Positions 1 to 8,692 are shown, counted from the stretch's first letter. The stretch is 64,000 nucleotides of DNA from JAIVJZ01 sp036386515 (GCA_036386515.1 DASVVO010000024.1:1-64000), one strand, 5' to 3'. Notes: generated by a model not told the origin, from the sequence alone. Numbers and translations are program-made.

Positions 1-66
1 CTGAAAGACACCTTGCTTTCAGTTCGTCCTCCCGGCCGCAACTTGTCTTCCGGGGTAAAGTTTTAA

Positions 67-492
67 TCAGCAAATGCCGCGGCTCTGCGCGCCGCCGTCG
101 CAGAGGGCGGGCTTCACCACCTGCCACCCGACGATGACCCCGGCGGCGACCGCGCCCCCGATGAGCGCCTTCGTCATCGTCGAGAGTCCGCCCGGTTTCT
201 TCACCTGCGCCACGTCGTTGTAAGCCACCACGTTCGACGCGCCCGTCTTCGTATCCGTGACCGTGAAGGTGTCCGCTCCGGCCGCGCTGATATAGCCTTT
301 CAGCTTCGAGTCGTCGCGCAGTTTGACCTCGACCCGCGCCCGTTCGCCGATGCCCAATTTCAAAATTCGCATCCGGGCTGGTTGGTCGAGACGCGCCTCC
401 GCGCCGGTTTGCGCTCGCACCGTCTGGAAGCCAAAGGCCGCCGGCAAAAGTATTCCTGAAAGGATGAGCGTGAGAGTTTTTCTAAGCCACAT
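67..492 (-). CDS. Small secreted protein of unknown function
   Basis: The protein has about 141 residues. It opens with a typical Sec signal peptide (MWLRKTLTLILSGILLPAAF followed by a likely cleavage after VRA). I chose the ATG at 492 because GAGGAGA lies about 7 bases upstream; a longer in-frame start at 543 would place 17 extra residues before the signal peptide. The middle (RILKLGIGERARVEVKLRDD then SKLKGYI) reads like a small beta-barrel, and a hydrophobic stretch near the C-terminus (ALIGGAVAAGVIVGWQVV) may be a membrane segment. It is probably an envelope protein. No family is recognised. Confidence 0.6.
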   Translation of the reverse strand: MWLRKTLTLILSGILLPAAFGFQTVRAQTGAEARLDQPARMRILKLGIGERARVEVKLRDDSKLKGYISAAGADTFTVTDTKTGASNVVAYNDVAQVKKPGGLSTMTKALIGGAVAAGVIVGWQVVKPALCDGGAQSRGIC

Positions 493-771
493 TCCGGTCT
501 CCTCTAAAATTTCAAATTCCGCGAGACGCCTATTGGCAACCATCGTGCCAACGCGCGCCGGGCATTAAACGCGGCGAACTGCCGAAGTAATCGGCGAGAC
601 CCGTGCGTCGCCGCGCCGGAAGTCGCGTCGTTCAATTCTTTCTACTGGTGGGTTTCTGCTGCGCTCCGGCGCAGTCGAGGGAAATTTCACGTTGCCCGTC
701 GGCGCGTTCAAATCATCAATAGTTCAACTTCGCTTTGTGTTAATCTTGGCGTTCAAGGAGAGAGGCGAGTT

Positions 772-1215
772 ATGCGACGACGCGAAAGCGACGGCTGCCC
801 GGTGGCGGGCGCGTTACAGGTGGTCGGCGACAAATGGACGCTGCTCATCGTGCGCGACCTGGCGCGCGCGCCGCGCCGCACCACCGAACTCATCGCCGCG
901 CTCCACCCCATCAGCAGCCGCACGCTCGTCGGCCGTCTCCGCGACATGGAACAGGACGCGCTCGTCGAACGCCGCGACTACGGCGGCAGCCCTCCGCACG
1001 TCGAGTATGCGCTGACGGCGCGCGGGCGGCTCCTCCTCCCCATGCTCGACAGCCTGCGCCAACTCGGCCTCGCGCTCGCCTGCAACGAATGCGAAGACCG
1101 CCGCGCGCATCTCGGCGACTACTGCGCCGCCTGCCCCCACAACGCCGCGCGCGAACACACGCCCGCCGCCCCCACGCGCCAACGCGAGCGCGACGACTCG
1201 ATCGTCCTCTTGTGA
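772..1215 (+). CDS. HxlR-family winged-helix transcriptional regulator with C-terminal Cys cluster
   Basis: This 147-residue DNA-binding regulator matches the HxlR family: the N-terminal Cys-containing DGCPVAGALQVVGDKWTLLI segment, the recognition helix ISSRTLVGRLRDMEQDALVE and the wing with EYALTARGRLLLP. HxlR proteins act as dimers and often sense redox or electrophile stress through the N-terminal Cys (here C9). Unusually, the domain is followed by a tail with C104, C107, C118 and C121 (CNEC...CAAC), which looks like a metal-binding knuckle. AGGAGAG precedes the ATG. No obvious target gene is adjacent; the downstream sugar dehydrogenase starts about 260 bases later. Confidence 0.85.
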   Translation: MRRRESDGCPVAGALQVVGDKWTLLIVRDLARAPRRTTELIAALHPISSRTLVGRLRDMEQDALVERRDYGGSPPHVEYALTARGRLLLPMLDSLRQLGLALACNECEDRRAHLGDYCAACPHNAAREHTPAAPTRQRERDDSIVLL

Positions 1216-1473
1216 ATTATCACCAACTCGCCCCTTCGTGAATTACCGATCGAGCGGCGGATGAGGCTCACGCTCCCGACCCGCATCCTTAACCCAAGGC
1301 TCAGGCCGTGAGCGAGTCTCCGCGCCTCCGTTTACTCCCGCCTCCAGGTTTCCCTACGTCGTCGGGGTTGCAACGTGCCGAACCTGAAATCAAGGCGACG
1401 GTGAAACTCCGGCAACATATTTATCCGATCATCCGTCGGGAACAAATTCTCGAACTGAGAAAGGTTTAACTCG

Positions 1474-2919
1474 ATGATTGTCGCCACACGCCCGCGCGGA
1501 CGCCGGACGGACACCACGCTCTCGCCCATCACGGCGATCCTCTTTCTGTGCCTGTGCGCGGGCGGCTGCGCCGCGCAGCAAAATGCGCCCGCGCCCGCTC
1601 AACCACCGGCATCTCCCCGCGCGGACGCCGCACCGCAGCAACCCGGCAGCGACACCGGCGCGCGGGCGACCGCCACCACCGCCGCCACCGGCACGACGCT
1701 CACCGGCCGCGCCGCGCTCGGCGATTGGACGACGGATGCGCCGGGCGTGCGTCGCCGCATCACGACGGCCGACCTGGCGCGTCCCTTCGACACGCGCTCG
1801 GTTGATAACGGGCCGCGCCTCGTCGCGCGTCCCGCGAACGCGTGGCCGAAAGTGCCCGCCGGTTTCAAGGTCGAGGAATTTGCCGCCGGACTCGAAAATC
1901 CGCGTCTCGTCCGCGTCGCGCCCAACGGCGACATCTTCGTCGCCGAAAGTCGCACGGGCAAGATACGCATCCTGCGTGCCCCCGACGGCGCGGGCAAGCC
2001 CACCTATAACGACATCTTCATCTCCGGCTTGACGCGGCCGTTCGGCATCGCCTTCTACCCGCTCGGCGCAAACCCGCAGTACGTCTATGTCGCCAACACC
2101 GGCTCGGTCGTGCGCTTCCCCTATCGCAACGGCGACCTGTGCGCGCGCGGCGCGGCCGAGATGATCGTGCCCGACATTCCGGGCGGCGGGGAGTTGCGCG
2201 GCGGCGGACACTGGACGCGCGACATCGCTTTCTCCCGCGACGGCCGGAAGATGTACGTCTCCGTCGGCTCGCACTCGAACGTCTGGGAGAACGAGCGCGA
2301 GAATGAGGAACGGCGCGCCAACATCCTCGAATACAACCCCGATGGGACTGGCCTTCGCATCTACGCGTGGGGCATTCGCAACGCCGTCGGCATCGCCGTC
2401 CACCCGCGGACGGGCGACCTCTGGGCTTCGGTCAACGAGCGCGACGGCCTCGGCGACGATCTCGTGCCCGATTACATCACGCGCGTGCGCGCGGGCGGCT
2501 TCTACGGCTGGCCGTGGTATTACCTCGGCGCGAATCAAGACCCGCGCCACCCCGGCAAACGCCCCGACCTGCGCGACAAGGTGATCGTCCCGGACGTGCT
2601 CATCCAGTCGCATTCGGCGTCGCTCGGGATGGAGTTCTACACCGGCCGGCAGTTTCCGAAGGAGTATCTACACGACGCTTTCGCCTCGCAGCACGGCTCC
2701 TGGAATCGCTCGCACCGCACGGGCTACAAAGTGATCCGCGTGCCGCTGAAAAGCGGCGTGCCGACGGGCGAGTATGAAGATTTCATGACGGGCTTCGTCA
2801 CGCCGGAAGGCGACGTGTGGGGTCGCCCCGTCGGCGTCGCGGTCGGCAAAGACGGCGCGCTGTTCGTGACGGACGACGGCTCGAAGACCGTCTGGAGAAT
2901 TTCGTATCAGGGAAAGTAA
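1474..2919 (+). CDS. PQQ-dependent glucose/sorbosone-dehydrogenase-like beta-propeller lipoprotein
   Basis: The protein has 481 residues. The N-terminus has a hydrophobic segment ending in LCLCAGGC (Cys32), so it is probably lipidated and exported. From about residue 125 it matches the soluble glucose dehydrogenase/sorbosone dehydrogenase six-bladed propeller: PAGFKVEEFAAGLENPRLV at the start of the domain, then RPFGIAFYPLG, GGHWTRDIAFSRDGRKMYV, AWGIRNAVGIAVHP and FYGWPWYYLG. The family oxidises aldoses or aldehydes in the periplasm with PQQ. The substrate here cannot be assigned. AGAAAGG lies upstream of the ATG. The region between about residues 35 and 120 is low-complexity linker rich in Ala, Pro and Thr. 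Confidence 0.85.
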   Translation: MIVATRPRGRRTDTTLSPITAILFLCLCAGGCAAQQNAPAPAQPPASPRADAAPQQPGSDTGARATATTAATGTTLTGRAALGDWTTDAPGVRRRITTADLARPFDTRSVDNGPRLVARPANAWPKVPAGFKVEEFAAGLENPRLVRVAPNGDIFVAESRTGKIRILRAPDGAGKPTYNDIFISGLTRPFGIAFYPLGANPQYVYVANTGSVVRFPYRNGDLCARGAAEMIVPDIPGGGELRGGGHWTRDIAFSRDGRKMYVSVGSHSNVWENERENEERRANILEYNPDGTGLRIYAWGIRNAVGIAVHPRTGDLWASVNERDGLGDDLVPDYITRVRAGGFYGWPWYYLGANQDPRHPGKRPDLRDKVIVPDVLIQSHSASLGMEFYTGRQFPKEYLHDAFASQHGSWNRSHRTGYKVIRVPLKSGVPTGEYEDFMTGFVTPEGDVWGRPVGVAVGKDGALFVTDDGSKTVWRISYQGK

Positions 2920-3059
2920 GCGCGCGTGGCCGCCGGCGGCTACGGTACTATCGACGCACTAAAGACGCGTGGCCGCAACGACTGCCGACCGCACGACGAA
3001 ACATTATTTGGCGGCAACCGCCCGCGTGCGCTGTCCGGCGCAAACGCGAGTCGAGACCA

Positions 3060-4016
3060 TTGGCCGAAGATATTTCTTACAACGCGAATTTGATCATCCC
3101 GGTGGGGACGCAGGTCGTGACGCTCGTCGAAGTCAGGGGGCGTGCCGGGGGAAGAATGTGCCCGCGCGGCGCGGTCGGCGAAGTCTTCGCCGCGCCGCAA
3201 GACAACTTTCATTCATACCACGTGCGTTTCCCCGACGGCACGGAGGCCGCGCTCAAGCGGCACGAGTTCGCCATCAGAAAACATCATCAGGCCGCCACGC
3301 CTCCAGAGCTTGAGGACGGCCTGCAAGACTTCTACCTCCGAGAGCACGTCATCTACGTTTGCGTTGTCGGCTCGCGCGCCTACGGGTTGGACGACGACGC
3401 CTCGGACACCGACCGGCGCGGCATCTACCTGCCGCCCGCCGCGATGCACTGGTCGCTCTACGGCGTGCCCGAACAGTTGGAGAACAAGAACACGGAAGAG
3501 TGCTACTGGGAGATGCAGAAGTTTTTGACCCTCGCGCTCAAGGCGAACCCGAACGTGCTCGAATGCCTCTACACGCCGCTCGTCGAGCACGCGACGCCGC
3601 TCGCCCTGGAACTGCTCGACATGCGCGCGGCCTTCCTGTCGAAGCTCGTCTATCAAACTTACAACGGCTACGTGATGTCGCAGTTCAAGAAGCTGGAACA
3701 AGACCTGCGCACGCGCGGCGAGGTTAAATGGAAGCACGCCATGCATCTCATACGTCTTCTGCTCGAAGGCGTCAGCGTGCTCAGGGAGGGCTTTCTTCCC
3801 GTTCGCATGGACGAGCACCGCGATTCGCTCCTGGCGATCCGGCGCGCGGAGATGCCCTGGGCGGAAGTGGAAGCGTGGCGACTCCGGCTGCACCGCGAGT
3901 TCGATGCGGCGTTCGCCGCCACCTCCCTGCCGGAGCGACCGGACTACGAACGGGTCAACGCATTTCTAATCAAGGCGCGACGCACGGCCGCGCGCTCGGG
4001 AGACGAAATCGGATGA
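3060..4016 (+). CDS. DNA polymerase beta-like nucleotidyltransferase, RlaP/COG3541 type (first of pair)
   Basis: The protein has about 318 residues if it starts at the TTG at 3060. The frame is open further upstream but overlaps the previous gene. The conserved start is NLIIPVGTQVVTLVEVRG, so the initiation codon must precede about 3085. The catalytic signature is GSRAYGLDDDASDTDRRG, a pol-beta-type G-S...D-x-D motif. The rest is helical (FLTLALKANPNVLECLYTP, HAMHLIRLLLEGV). Family knowledge: RlaP-type nucleotidyltransferases are linked to RNA repair neighbourhoods. Its stop overlaps the ATG of the next gene by 4 bases, so the two are translationally coupled and probably form a complex. No RNA ligase or Hen1 is visible nearby. 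Confidence 0.75.
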   Translation: MAEDISYNANLIIPVGTQVVTLVEVRGRAGGRMCPRGAVGEVFAAPQDNFHSYHVRFPDGTEAALKRHEFAIRKHHQAATPPELEDGLQDFYLREHVIYVCVVGSRAYGLDDDASDTDRRGIYLPPAAMHWSLYGVPEQLENKNTEECYWEMQKFLTLALKANPNVLECLYTPLVEHATPLALELLDMRAAFLSKLVYQTYNGYVMSQFKKLEQDLRTRGEVKWKHAMHLIRLLLEGVSVLREGFLPVRMDEHRDSLLAIRRAEMPWAEVEAWRLRLHREFDAAFAATSLPERPDYERVNAFLIKARRTAARSGDEIG

Positions 4017-4774
4017 ACATGATCATAGACGAACGCGTGCGGCGCGAGGCGGACGCACACCCCTACCCGCTCCTCTTCGCCACCATCAGCGGCGCGCACC
4101 TCTACGGTTTCCCGTCGCCCGATTCCGATTACGACCTGCGCGGGGCGCACATCCTGCCGGTCGGCGAAGTCGTGCGTCTCGAAGCGGGGCGCGAAACCGT
4201 CGAAGTGTCGGAAGTGAGAAACGGTCTGGAGATCGATCTCGTCACGCACGACATCAAAAAATTCTTCCAGATGCTGCTCAAAAAGAACGGCTACGTGCTC
4301 GAACAACTCACGTCGCCGCACGTCGTTCGTGCGATGCCAGAGCACGAGGAGTTGAAAGAGATCGCCGTGCGTTGCGTCACGCGCCACCACAGCCACCACT
4401 ATTTCGGCTTCGCCGAAACGCAGTGGAAACTCTTCGACAAGGAGCGCCCGCGCCGCGCGAAGCCGCTGCTCTACGTCTACAGGGTTTTACTGACGGGCAT
4501 TCACCTGATGCGTACCGGCGAGGTCGAGGCCAACCTGCTCAGGCTCAACGAGGAATTCAAACTGCCCTATATCGATGAGTTGGTCGCGCGGAAACTCGAA
4601 GGGACGGAGAAGGCCGTGCTCGTAGACCCCGATGTCGAGTTTTACCATGAAGAATATCAACGCCTCCGCCGCGAGCTTGAAGACGCGCATCAGTCGAGCC
4701 GCCTGCCCGAGACGCCTTCCGGCAAGGCCGCGCTCGACGACCTGCTCGTCCGCCTCCGGCTCGCATCGCATTAA
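4013..4774 (+). CDS. DNA polymerase beta-like nucleotidyltransferase, RlaP/COG3541 type (second of pair)
   Basis: The protein has 253 residues. The ATG at 4013 overlaps the previous stop (ATGA). The active-site region ISGAHLYGFPSPDSDYDLRG contains the pol-beta D-x-D and the DLRG that matches the RlaP type, followed by EIDLVTHDIKKFFQMLLKKN, which probably carries the third carboxylate. A C-terminal helical part (KPLLYVYRVLLTGIHLMRTG) resembles that of the upstream paralogue. The two genes are diverged paralogues, so the product may be a heteromeric transferase. The nucleic acid or protein target is unknown. A strong palindromic terminator follows. Confidence 0.75.
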   Translation: MNMIIDERVRREADAHPYPLLFATISGAHLYGFPSPDSDYDLRGAHILPVGEVVRLEAGRETVEVSEVRNGLEIDLVTHDIKKFFQMLLKKNGYVLEQLTSPHVVRAMPEHEELKEIAVRCVTRHHSHHYFGFAETQWKLFDKERPRRAKPLLYVYRVLLTGIHLMRTGEVEANLLRLNEEFKLPYIDELVARKLEGTEKAVLVDPDVEFYHEEYQRLRRELEDAHQSSRLPETPSGKAALDDLLVRLRLASH

Positions 4775-4788
4775 GAGTCTGTTACACG

Positions 4789-4841
4789 AACGCGAAAACA
4801 AGGGTGCGGGAGTTGAACTCCCGCACCCTTGTTTTCGCGTT
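4789..4841. terminator. Perfect 26-bp-arm palindrome, bidirectional terminator
   Basis: Arms 4789-4814 and 4816-4841 are exact reverse complements around one central base. The outer part is A-rich on the left and T-rich on the right (CGCGAAAACA / TGTTTTCGCG), so it can end transcription from both the nucleotidyltransferase pair (+) and trxB (-), which converge here. Confidence 0.85.
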
Positions 4842-4863
4842 TGTCTGAATTTGTCCGGCGCGT

Positions 4864-5955
4864 TTAATCCCCGGCCGACGCGCCTCCGGTTTCGGCGTCC
4901 ACGTGGTTTGAAATCACTTCGCCGTCGGGCATGATGATCGCTTCGTGGTCAGCCGTGACGATCTCGCCTTCGATGGTCACTTCTTCGCCCGTGAGCGTGG
5001 GCACGGGAAGGTTGTCGAGATAGCGTTCGGCGTCGATGGCGGCCATGCAGCCCGTCCCGGCGGCCGTGATGGCCTGGCGGTAGAAGGAATCCTGCGCGTC
5101 GCCGCAGGCAAAGACGCCGGGCACGTTGGTCGCCATCGAATGCCCGTTCGTCTTGAGGTAGCCGACCTCGTCCATCTCCAACCAACCTTTGAACATGTCC
5201 GTGTTCGGCTTGTGGCCGATGGCGACGAAGACGCCTTCGCAATCGAAGACGGTCTCTTCGCCCGTCACGTTGTTGGAGAGCCGCACGGCGGAGACGCCCG
5301 CTTCGGGCGTGCCGAGAATCTCACGCACGTCCGTGTTCCAGATGAAACTGATCTTCTCGTTTTTCATCGCCTTGTCCTGCATGATCTTCGAGGCGCGCAG
5401 GTGGTCGCGGCGATGGATGACGGTGACGGACGCGGCGTAGCGCGTGAGGAAAGTGGCCTCTTCCATCGCCGTGTCGCCGCCGCCGACGACGACGATCTTT
5501 TTACCTTTGAAGAAGAAGCCGTCGCAGGTGGCGCAGGCCGAGACGCCGAGGCCGCCGAGGCCGTGCGGCGCGGGCGCTTCGCCGGGAATGCCGAGCCACT
5601 TCGCCGAGGCTCCCGAAGCGATGATGAGCGTTTCGGCCTTCACCGTTCCTTCGGCCGTGTAGAGCGTGAAAGGGCGTTCGGAGAGATCGACTTTGTCGAT
5701 CCAGGAGACCAGAAACTCCGTGCCGAAGCGCGCCGCCTGCGCGCGAAACTGCTCCATCAACTCCGGCCCCTGAATGCCTTCGGCGAAGCCGGGATAGTTC
5801 TCGACTTCCGTGGTGATGGTCAGTTGGCCGCCCGGCTGCGGGCCTTCGATGACGAGCGGTTTGAGGTCGGCGCGCGCCGCGTAAATGGCCGCCGTCAACC
5901 CGGCCGGGCCGGAGCCGATGATCACCACTTCTTTGTGCAAAATTTCTTGAGTCAT
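4864..5955 (-). CDS. trxB: Thioredoxin reductase
   Basis: This 363-residue flavoenzyme reduces thioredoxin with NADPH. Visible motifs are the FAD-binding IIGSGPAGLTAAIYAARA (residues 12-29), the redox-active CATC (Cys141 and Cys144), the NADPH-binding VVVGGGDTAMEEATFL (about 155-170) and the C-terminal FAD motif VFACGDAQD. I start at the ATG at 5955; the open frame continues 70 codons further up, but only the shorter form has the normal N-terminus. The protein is about 45 residues longer than usual: after the last FAD motif it carries an acidic tail (VTIEGEIVTADHEAIIMPDG...) of unknown role. It converges on the nucleotidyltransferase pair. Confidence 0.93.
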   Translation of the reverse strand: MTQEILHKEVVIIGSGPAGLTAAIYAARADLKPLVIEGPQPGGQLTITTEVENYPGFAEGIQGPELMEQFRAQAARFGTEFLVSWIDKVDLSERPFTLYTAEGTVKAETLIIASGASAKWLGIPGEAPAPHGLGGLGVSACATCDGFFFKGKKIVVVGGGDTAMEEATFLTRYAASVTVIHRRDHLRASKIMQDKAMKNEKISFIWNTDVREILGTPEAGVSAVRLSNNVTGEETVFDCEGVFVAIGHKPNTDMFKGWLEMDEVGYLKTNGHSMATNVPGVFACGDAQDSFYRQAITAAGTGCMAAIDAERYLDNLPVPTLTGEEVTIEGEIVTADHEAIIMPDGEVISNHVDAETGGASAGD

Positions 5956-6045
5956 GACGCTGTTAATCGCTCTCCTTCGGGAGGTTTGCGCGCCCGCGCG
6001 CGGCTTAAACACCCATTTGCGTGTAGCCTTTTCGCTTGCCCGTAT

Positions 6046-6051
6046 AGTATA
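6046..6051 (-). promoter_or_regulatory. Candidate -10 box for trxB
   Basis: On the minus strand the box reads TATACT, about 90 bases before the trxB ATG, in an otherwise GC-rich gap. A weak TTCGAC about 19 bases further up could serve as -35. The assignment rests on base composition and position only. Confidence 0.35.
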
Positions 6052-6155
6052 ACTCTCTGCGCTGGATGTAGTCGAATCAGGCCATGCGAGCGCGGACGCG
6101 GACGAATTCCCTGGCCGTCGAACCCCGTAGACGCGCGCCGCACACTTAAGAGACT

Positions 6156-7079
6156 TTGCACTCACCGGGAAGCATAAGCATCGCCAGTCCGACCATCGAG
6201 ACGGTCGCCGTGCTCGGGGCGGGCACGATGGGGCACGGCATCGCGCAAGTGGCCGCGCTCGTCGGCTACCGCGTCGTGCTGCGCGATGTGGAGCGAGAAT
6301 TTCTCACCTGCGGCCTGCGCGCCATCGAGGACAATCTCGACAAAGGCATCCGGCGCGGCAAGACCACCGAAGCCGAACGCGACCTGACGCTGCAACGCAT
6401 CCGCGGCGCAACCAGCCTCTCCGAGACCGCTCACGCAGACCTCTACATCGAAGCCATCCCGGAACGCATGGAGTTGAAGCAGGAGACTCTGCGCGAAGTG
6501 GAGCGGGTGGCGGAACGCGATTTCATCTTCGCGTCGAACACTTCTTCCCTCTCGATCACCGAGATCGCCCGCGCCGCCCGTCGCCCCGAACGCGTCGTCG
6601 GCATGCACTTCTTCAATCCCGTCCACATCATGCGTCTCGTCGAGATCGTCGTCGGCGCGGAGACGAGCGAGGAGACGATTGAGACGGCGCGCGCCGTCGG
6701 GCAGAGGATGAGGAAAGAGCCGATCACGGTGCGCGATGTGCCGGGTTTCGCGTCCAGCCGCCTGGGCGTGGCTTTGGGCTTGGAAGCGATGCGGATGTTG
6801 GAACAAGACGTGGCGAGCGCGAAAGATATAGATACCGCGATGGAACTCGGCTACAATCATCCGATGGGGCCGCTCCGCCTAACCGATCTCGTCGGCCTCG
6901 ACGTGCGCTTGAACATCGCCGAATACCTGCACCGCACGCTCGGCTCCGAAACCTTTCGCCCGCCGGAAATTTTGCGGCGCATGGTCGCCGCCGGAAAGCT
7001 CGGCAAAAAAAGCGGCGCGGGTTTCTACGACTGGAACGACGAAGAGCAAGTGAGTGGTAAGCAGCGCGCCGAGCCGTGA
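6156..7079 (+). CDS. 3-hydroxyacyl-CoA (3-hydroxybutyryl-CoA) dehydrogenase
   Basis: The protein has about 307 residues and oxidises 3-hydroxyacyl-CoA with NAD in beta-oxidation or butyrate-type pathways. The Rossmann motif is VAVLGAGTMGHGIAQVAALV. Other family marks are the catalytic region FASNTSSLSITEIA, GMHFFNPVHIMRLVEIV (catalytic His), PGFASSRLGVALGLEAMRML and YNHPMGPLRLTDLVGLD. The C-terminus matches GKLGKKSGAGFYDW. The start is a TTG at 6156; no ATG exists before the Rossmann fold, so TTG is likely but not proven. The gene is followed by a PilZ gene and an enoyl-CoA hydratase on the same strand, which fits a fatty-acid oxidation set. Confidence 0.88.
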   Translation: MHSPGSISIASPTIETVAVLGAGTMGHGIAQVAALVGYRVVLRDVEREFLTCGLRAIEDNLDKGIRRGKTTEAERDLTLQRIRGATSLSETAHADLYIEAIPERMELKQETLREVERVAERDFIFASNTSSLSITEIARAARRPERVVGMHFFNPVHIMRLVEIVVGAETSEETIETARAVGQRMRKEPITVRDVPGFASSRLGVALGLEAMRMLEQDVASAKDIDTAMELGYNHPMGPLRLTDLVGLDVRLNIAEYLHRTLGSETFRPPEILRRMVAAGKLGKKSGAGFYDWNDEEQVSGKQRAEP

Positions 7080-7161
7080 GCAGTTAAGCAGAAGCTGCTG
7101 CCCTGGCCGCCCTTGCCAATCTTTACCGTCCGCGTTATTGACTGCTGACTGCTGACACTTT

Positions 7162-7530
7162 ATGACGACGCCGATCAACGAAGAGAGACGTTTCGCGCTG
7201 CGCATGTCGTTGCGCCTGCCCATCGTCGTCTCCGGTCGCGCGGAGGACGGCGCGGCGTGGAGCGAGCCGACCGAGACGGACGACATCTCCACCACCGGCG
7301 CGCTCTTCCATCTCAACCAGAAAGTGACGCGCGGCGAGCAACTCTACCTGCGCGCGCACCGCCCGGACGGCGCGCCCATCGAAGTCACGGCGCGCGTCGT
7401 GCGCATCGCCTCGGCCATCTACGGCACGGCGCGCATCGGCGTCCACATTCTCGAACCCGCGGAAAACTGGCTCCGCCTCTTCGTCTCCTGGGTCGCCGAC
7501 GATCACGGCGCGCCGCCGGAAGAAGCCTGA
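7162..7530 (+). CDS. PilZ-domain protein (possible c-di-GMP effector)
   Basis: This 122-residue single-domain protein has the two PilZ signatures: an Arg pair near the N-terminus (EERRFALRMSLRLPIVV) and the DxSxxG box (TETDDISTTGALF). PilZ domains bind cyclic di-GMP through these residues. The remainder is beta-rich (LYLRAHRPDG, VTARVVRIAS, RIGVHILEP), as expected for the barrel. There is no output domain, so it would act by protein contact. It sits between two acyl-CoA metabolism genes, which does not suggest a role. No clear ribosome-binding site is visible. Confidence 0.8.
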   Translation: MTTPINEERRFALRMSLRLPIVVSGRAEDGAAWSEPTETDDISTTGALFHLNQKVTRGEQLYLRAHRPDGAPIEVTARVVRIASAIYGTARIGVHILEPAENWLRLFVSWVADDHGAPPEEA

Positions 7531-7543
7531 AGCGCGAATTTCA

Positions 7544-7621
7544 AGTTTCAGGTTGCAGGTTTCAAGTTAAAGACCATCGAACCGCTTCAGTCTTGAAACT
7601 TGAAACCTGCAACCTGAAACT
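7544..7621. repeat. 25-bp-arm hairpin built of 7-bp words (family copy A)
   Basis: Arm 7544-7568 (AGTTTCAGGTTGCAGGTTTC...) is the exact reverse complement of 7597-7621. The loop is 28 bases. The arms are made of degenerate 7-bp words of the TTTCAGG type. A homologous element, with related loop sequence, lies at 31818-31892. This copy ends about 20 bases before the start of the enoyl-CoA hydratase gene and could fold in its leader RNA. Confidence 0.85.
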
Positions 7622-7641
7622 ATTTTTCGGAGAAAATTTTA

Positions 7642-8427
7642 ATGTCGCAATCATACGAAACTTTGCTGGTTGAGCAGCGCGGGCGCGTCGCCATCATCAC
7701 CATCAACCGCCCCGAGAAACGAAACGCCTTGAACATCCAGACGCGCGCCGAAGGCGCGGCCGCGCTCGAAGCCTTGCGCGAGGACGAGGAAGTGCGCGTC
7801 GTGGTGTTTACGGGCGCGGGCGATAAGGCGTTCATCGCGGGCGCGGACATCGGCGAGTTTGCCGGGCGCACCGCCAACGTGCAGCGCGACGTGATGACGG
7901 GGCGTTCGCTCTTCACCGCGATCGACACTTTCCCGAAACCCGTCATCGCCATGATCAACGGCTACTGCCTCGGCGGCGGCTGCGAACTCGCGCTCGCCTG
8001 CGACCTGCGCATCGCGAGCGAACGCGCCTCTTTCGGTCAGCCCGAGATCAACCTCGGCATCATTCCCGGCGGCGGCGGCACGCAACGACTCACGCATCTC
8101 GTCGGCGAAGGCAAGGCGATGGAGTTGATCCTGACGGGCGAGATCATAGACGCGCGGACGGCTCACAGTTACGGCCTCGTCAACACGGTCGTCCCGGCCG
8201 ACGAACTCGAAGCGAAGACGATGGAGATCGCCAACCGCATCGCGGAGAAGAGTCCCATCGCCCTACGCATGGCGAAGGAGGCCGTCAAAACCGCCTCGCG
8301 CTCGACGCTCGACGAAGGTCTGCGCCGCGAGATCGATCTCTTCGCCCTCTGCTTCTCCAGCGAAGACAAGGACGAAGGCGTCGCGGCCTTCCTCGAAAAA
8401 CGCAAGCCCGAATTCAAAGGGCGATAG
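7642..8427 (+). CDS. Enoyl-CoA hydratase/isomerase (crotonase family)
   Basis: The protein has 261 residues and hydrates trans-2-enoyl-CoA in beta-oxidation. Crotonase marks are VAIITINRPEKRNALN, the oxyanion hole FIAGADIGEF, GYCLGGGCELALACDLRIAS with the first catalytic Glu, and FGQPEINLGIIPGGGGTQRL with the second Glu. The C-terminal helix (KDEGVAAFLEKRKPEFKGR) is complete. GGAG precedes the ATG. With the 3-hydroxyacyl-CoA dehydrogenase 560 bases upstream it supplies two consecutive steps; the acyl-CoA dehydrogenase and thiolase are not in the window. Confidence 0.9.
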   Translation: MSQSYETLLVEQRGRVAIITINRPEKRNALNIQTRAEGAAALEALREDEEVRVVVFTGAGDKAFIAGADIGEFAGRTANVQRDVMTGRSLFTAIDTFPKPVIAMINGYCLGGGCELALACDLRIASERASFGQPEINLGIIPGGGGTQRLTHLVGEGKAMELILTGEIIDARTAHSYGLVNTVVPADELEAKTMEIANRIAEKSPIALRMAKEAVKTASRSTLDEGLRREIDLFALCFSSEDKDEGVAAFLEKRKPEFKGR

Positions 8428-8539
8428 TGTCGCGGCGGGGCACGCGCGATCTACTTCCCACACGGCGAATCACCGGCGGCCTGCCCGCAAACGCGCCGCC
8501 TCTGTTTTGCCCGTCCCAGTTACCGCCCGTAACGTGCGC

Positions 8540-8569
8540 TTGACGACTTTTCGCGCCCTAAGCTACTCT
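8540..8569 (+). promoter_or_regulatory. Promoter of tRNA-Ala
   Basis: TTGACG (8540-8545), an 18-base spacer and TACTCT (8564-8569) place a start of transcription about 30 bases before the mature tRNA. Confidence 0.5.
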
Positions 8570-8603
8570 CTCCATTCGTCGCCCACACGACACAATCAAC
8601 CAA

Positions 8604-8679
8604 GGGGCCGTAGCTCAGCTGGGAGAGCGCATGACTGGCAGTCATGAGGTCAGGGGTTCGATCCCCCTCGGCTCCACCA
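8604..8679 (+). tRNA. tRNA-Ala (anticodon GGC), CCA encoded
   Basis: The 76 bases fold as a full cloverleaf: acceptor GGGGCCG pairs with CGGCTCC, including the G3-U70 wobble that identifies alanine tRNAs. The D-arm is GCTC/GAGC, and the anticodon stem CATGA/TCATG carries loop CTGGCAG, giving anticodon GGC. The T-arm is AGGGG-TTCGATC-CCCCT. The CCA end is encoded (8677-8679). A terminator follows 14 bases later, and then an integron-type cassette array begins. Confidence 0.97.
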
Positions 8680-8692
8680 ATATTCGCAATAA

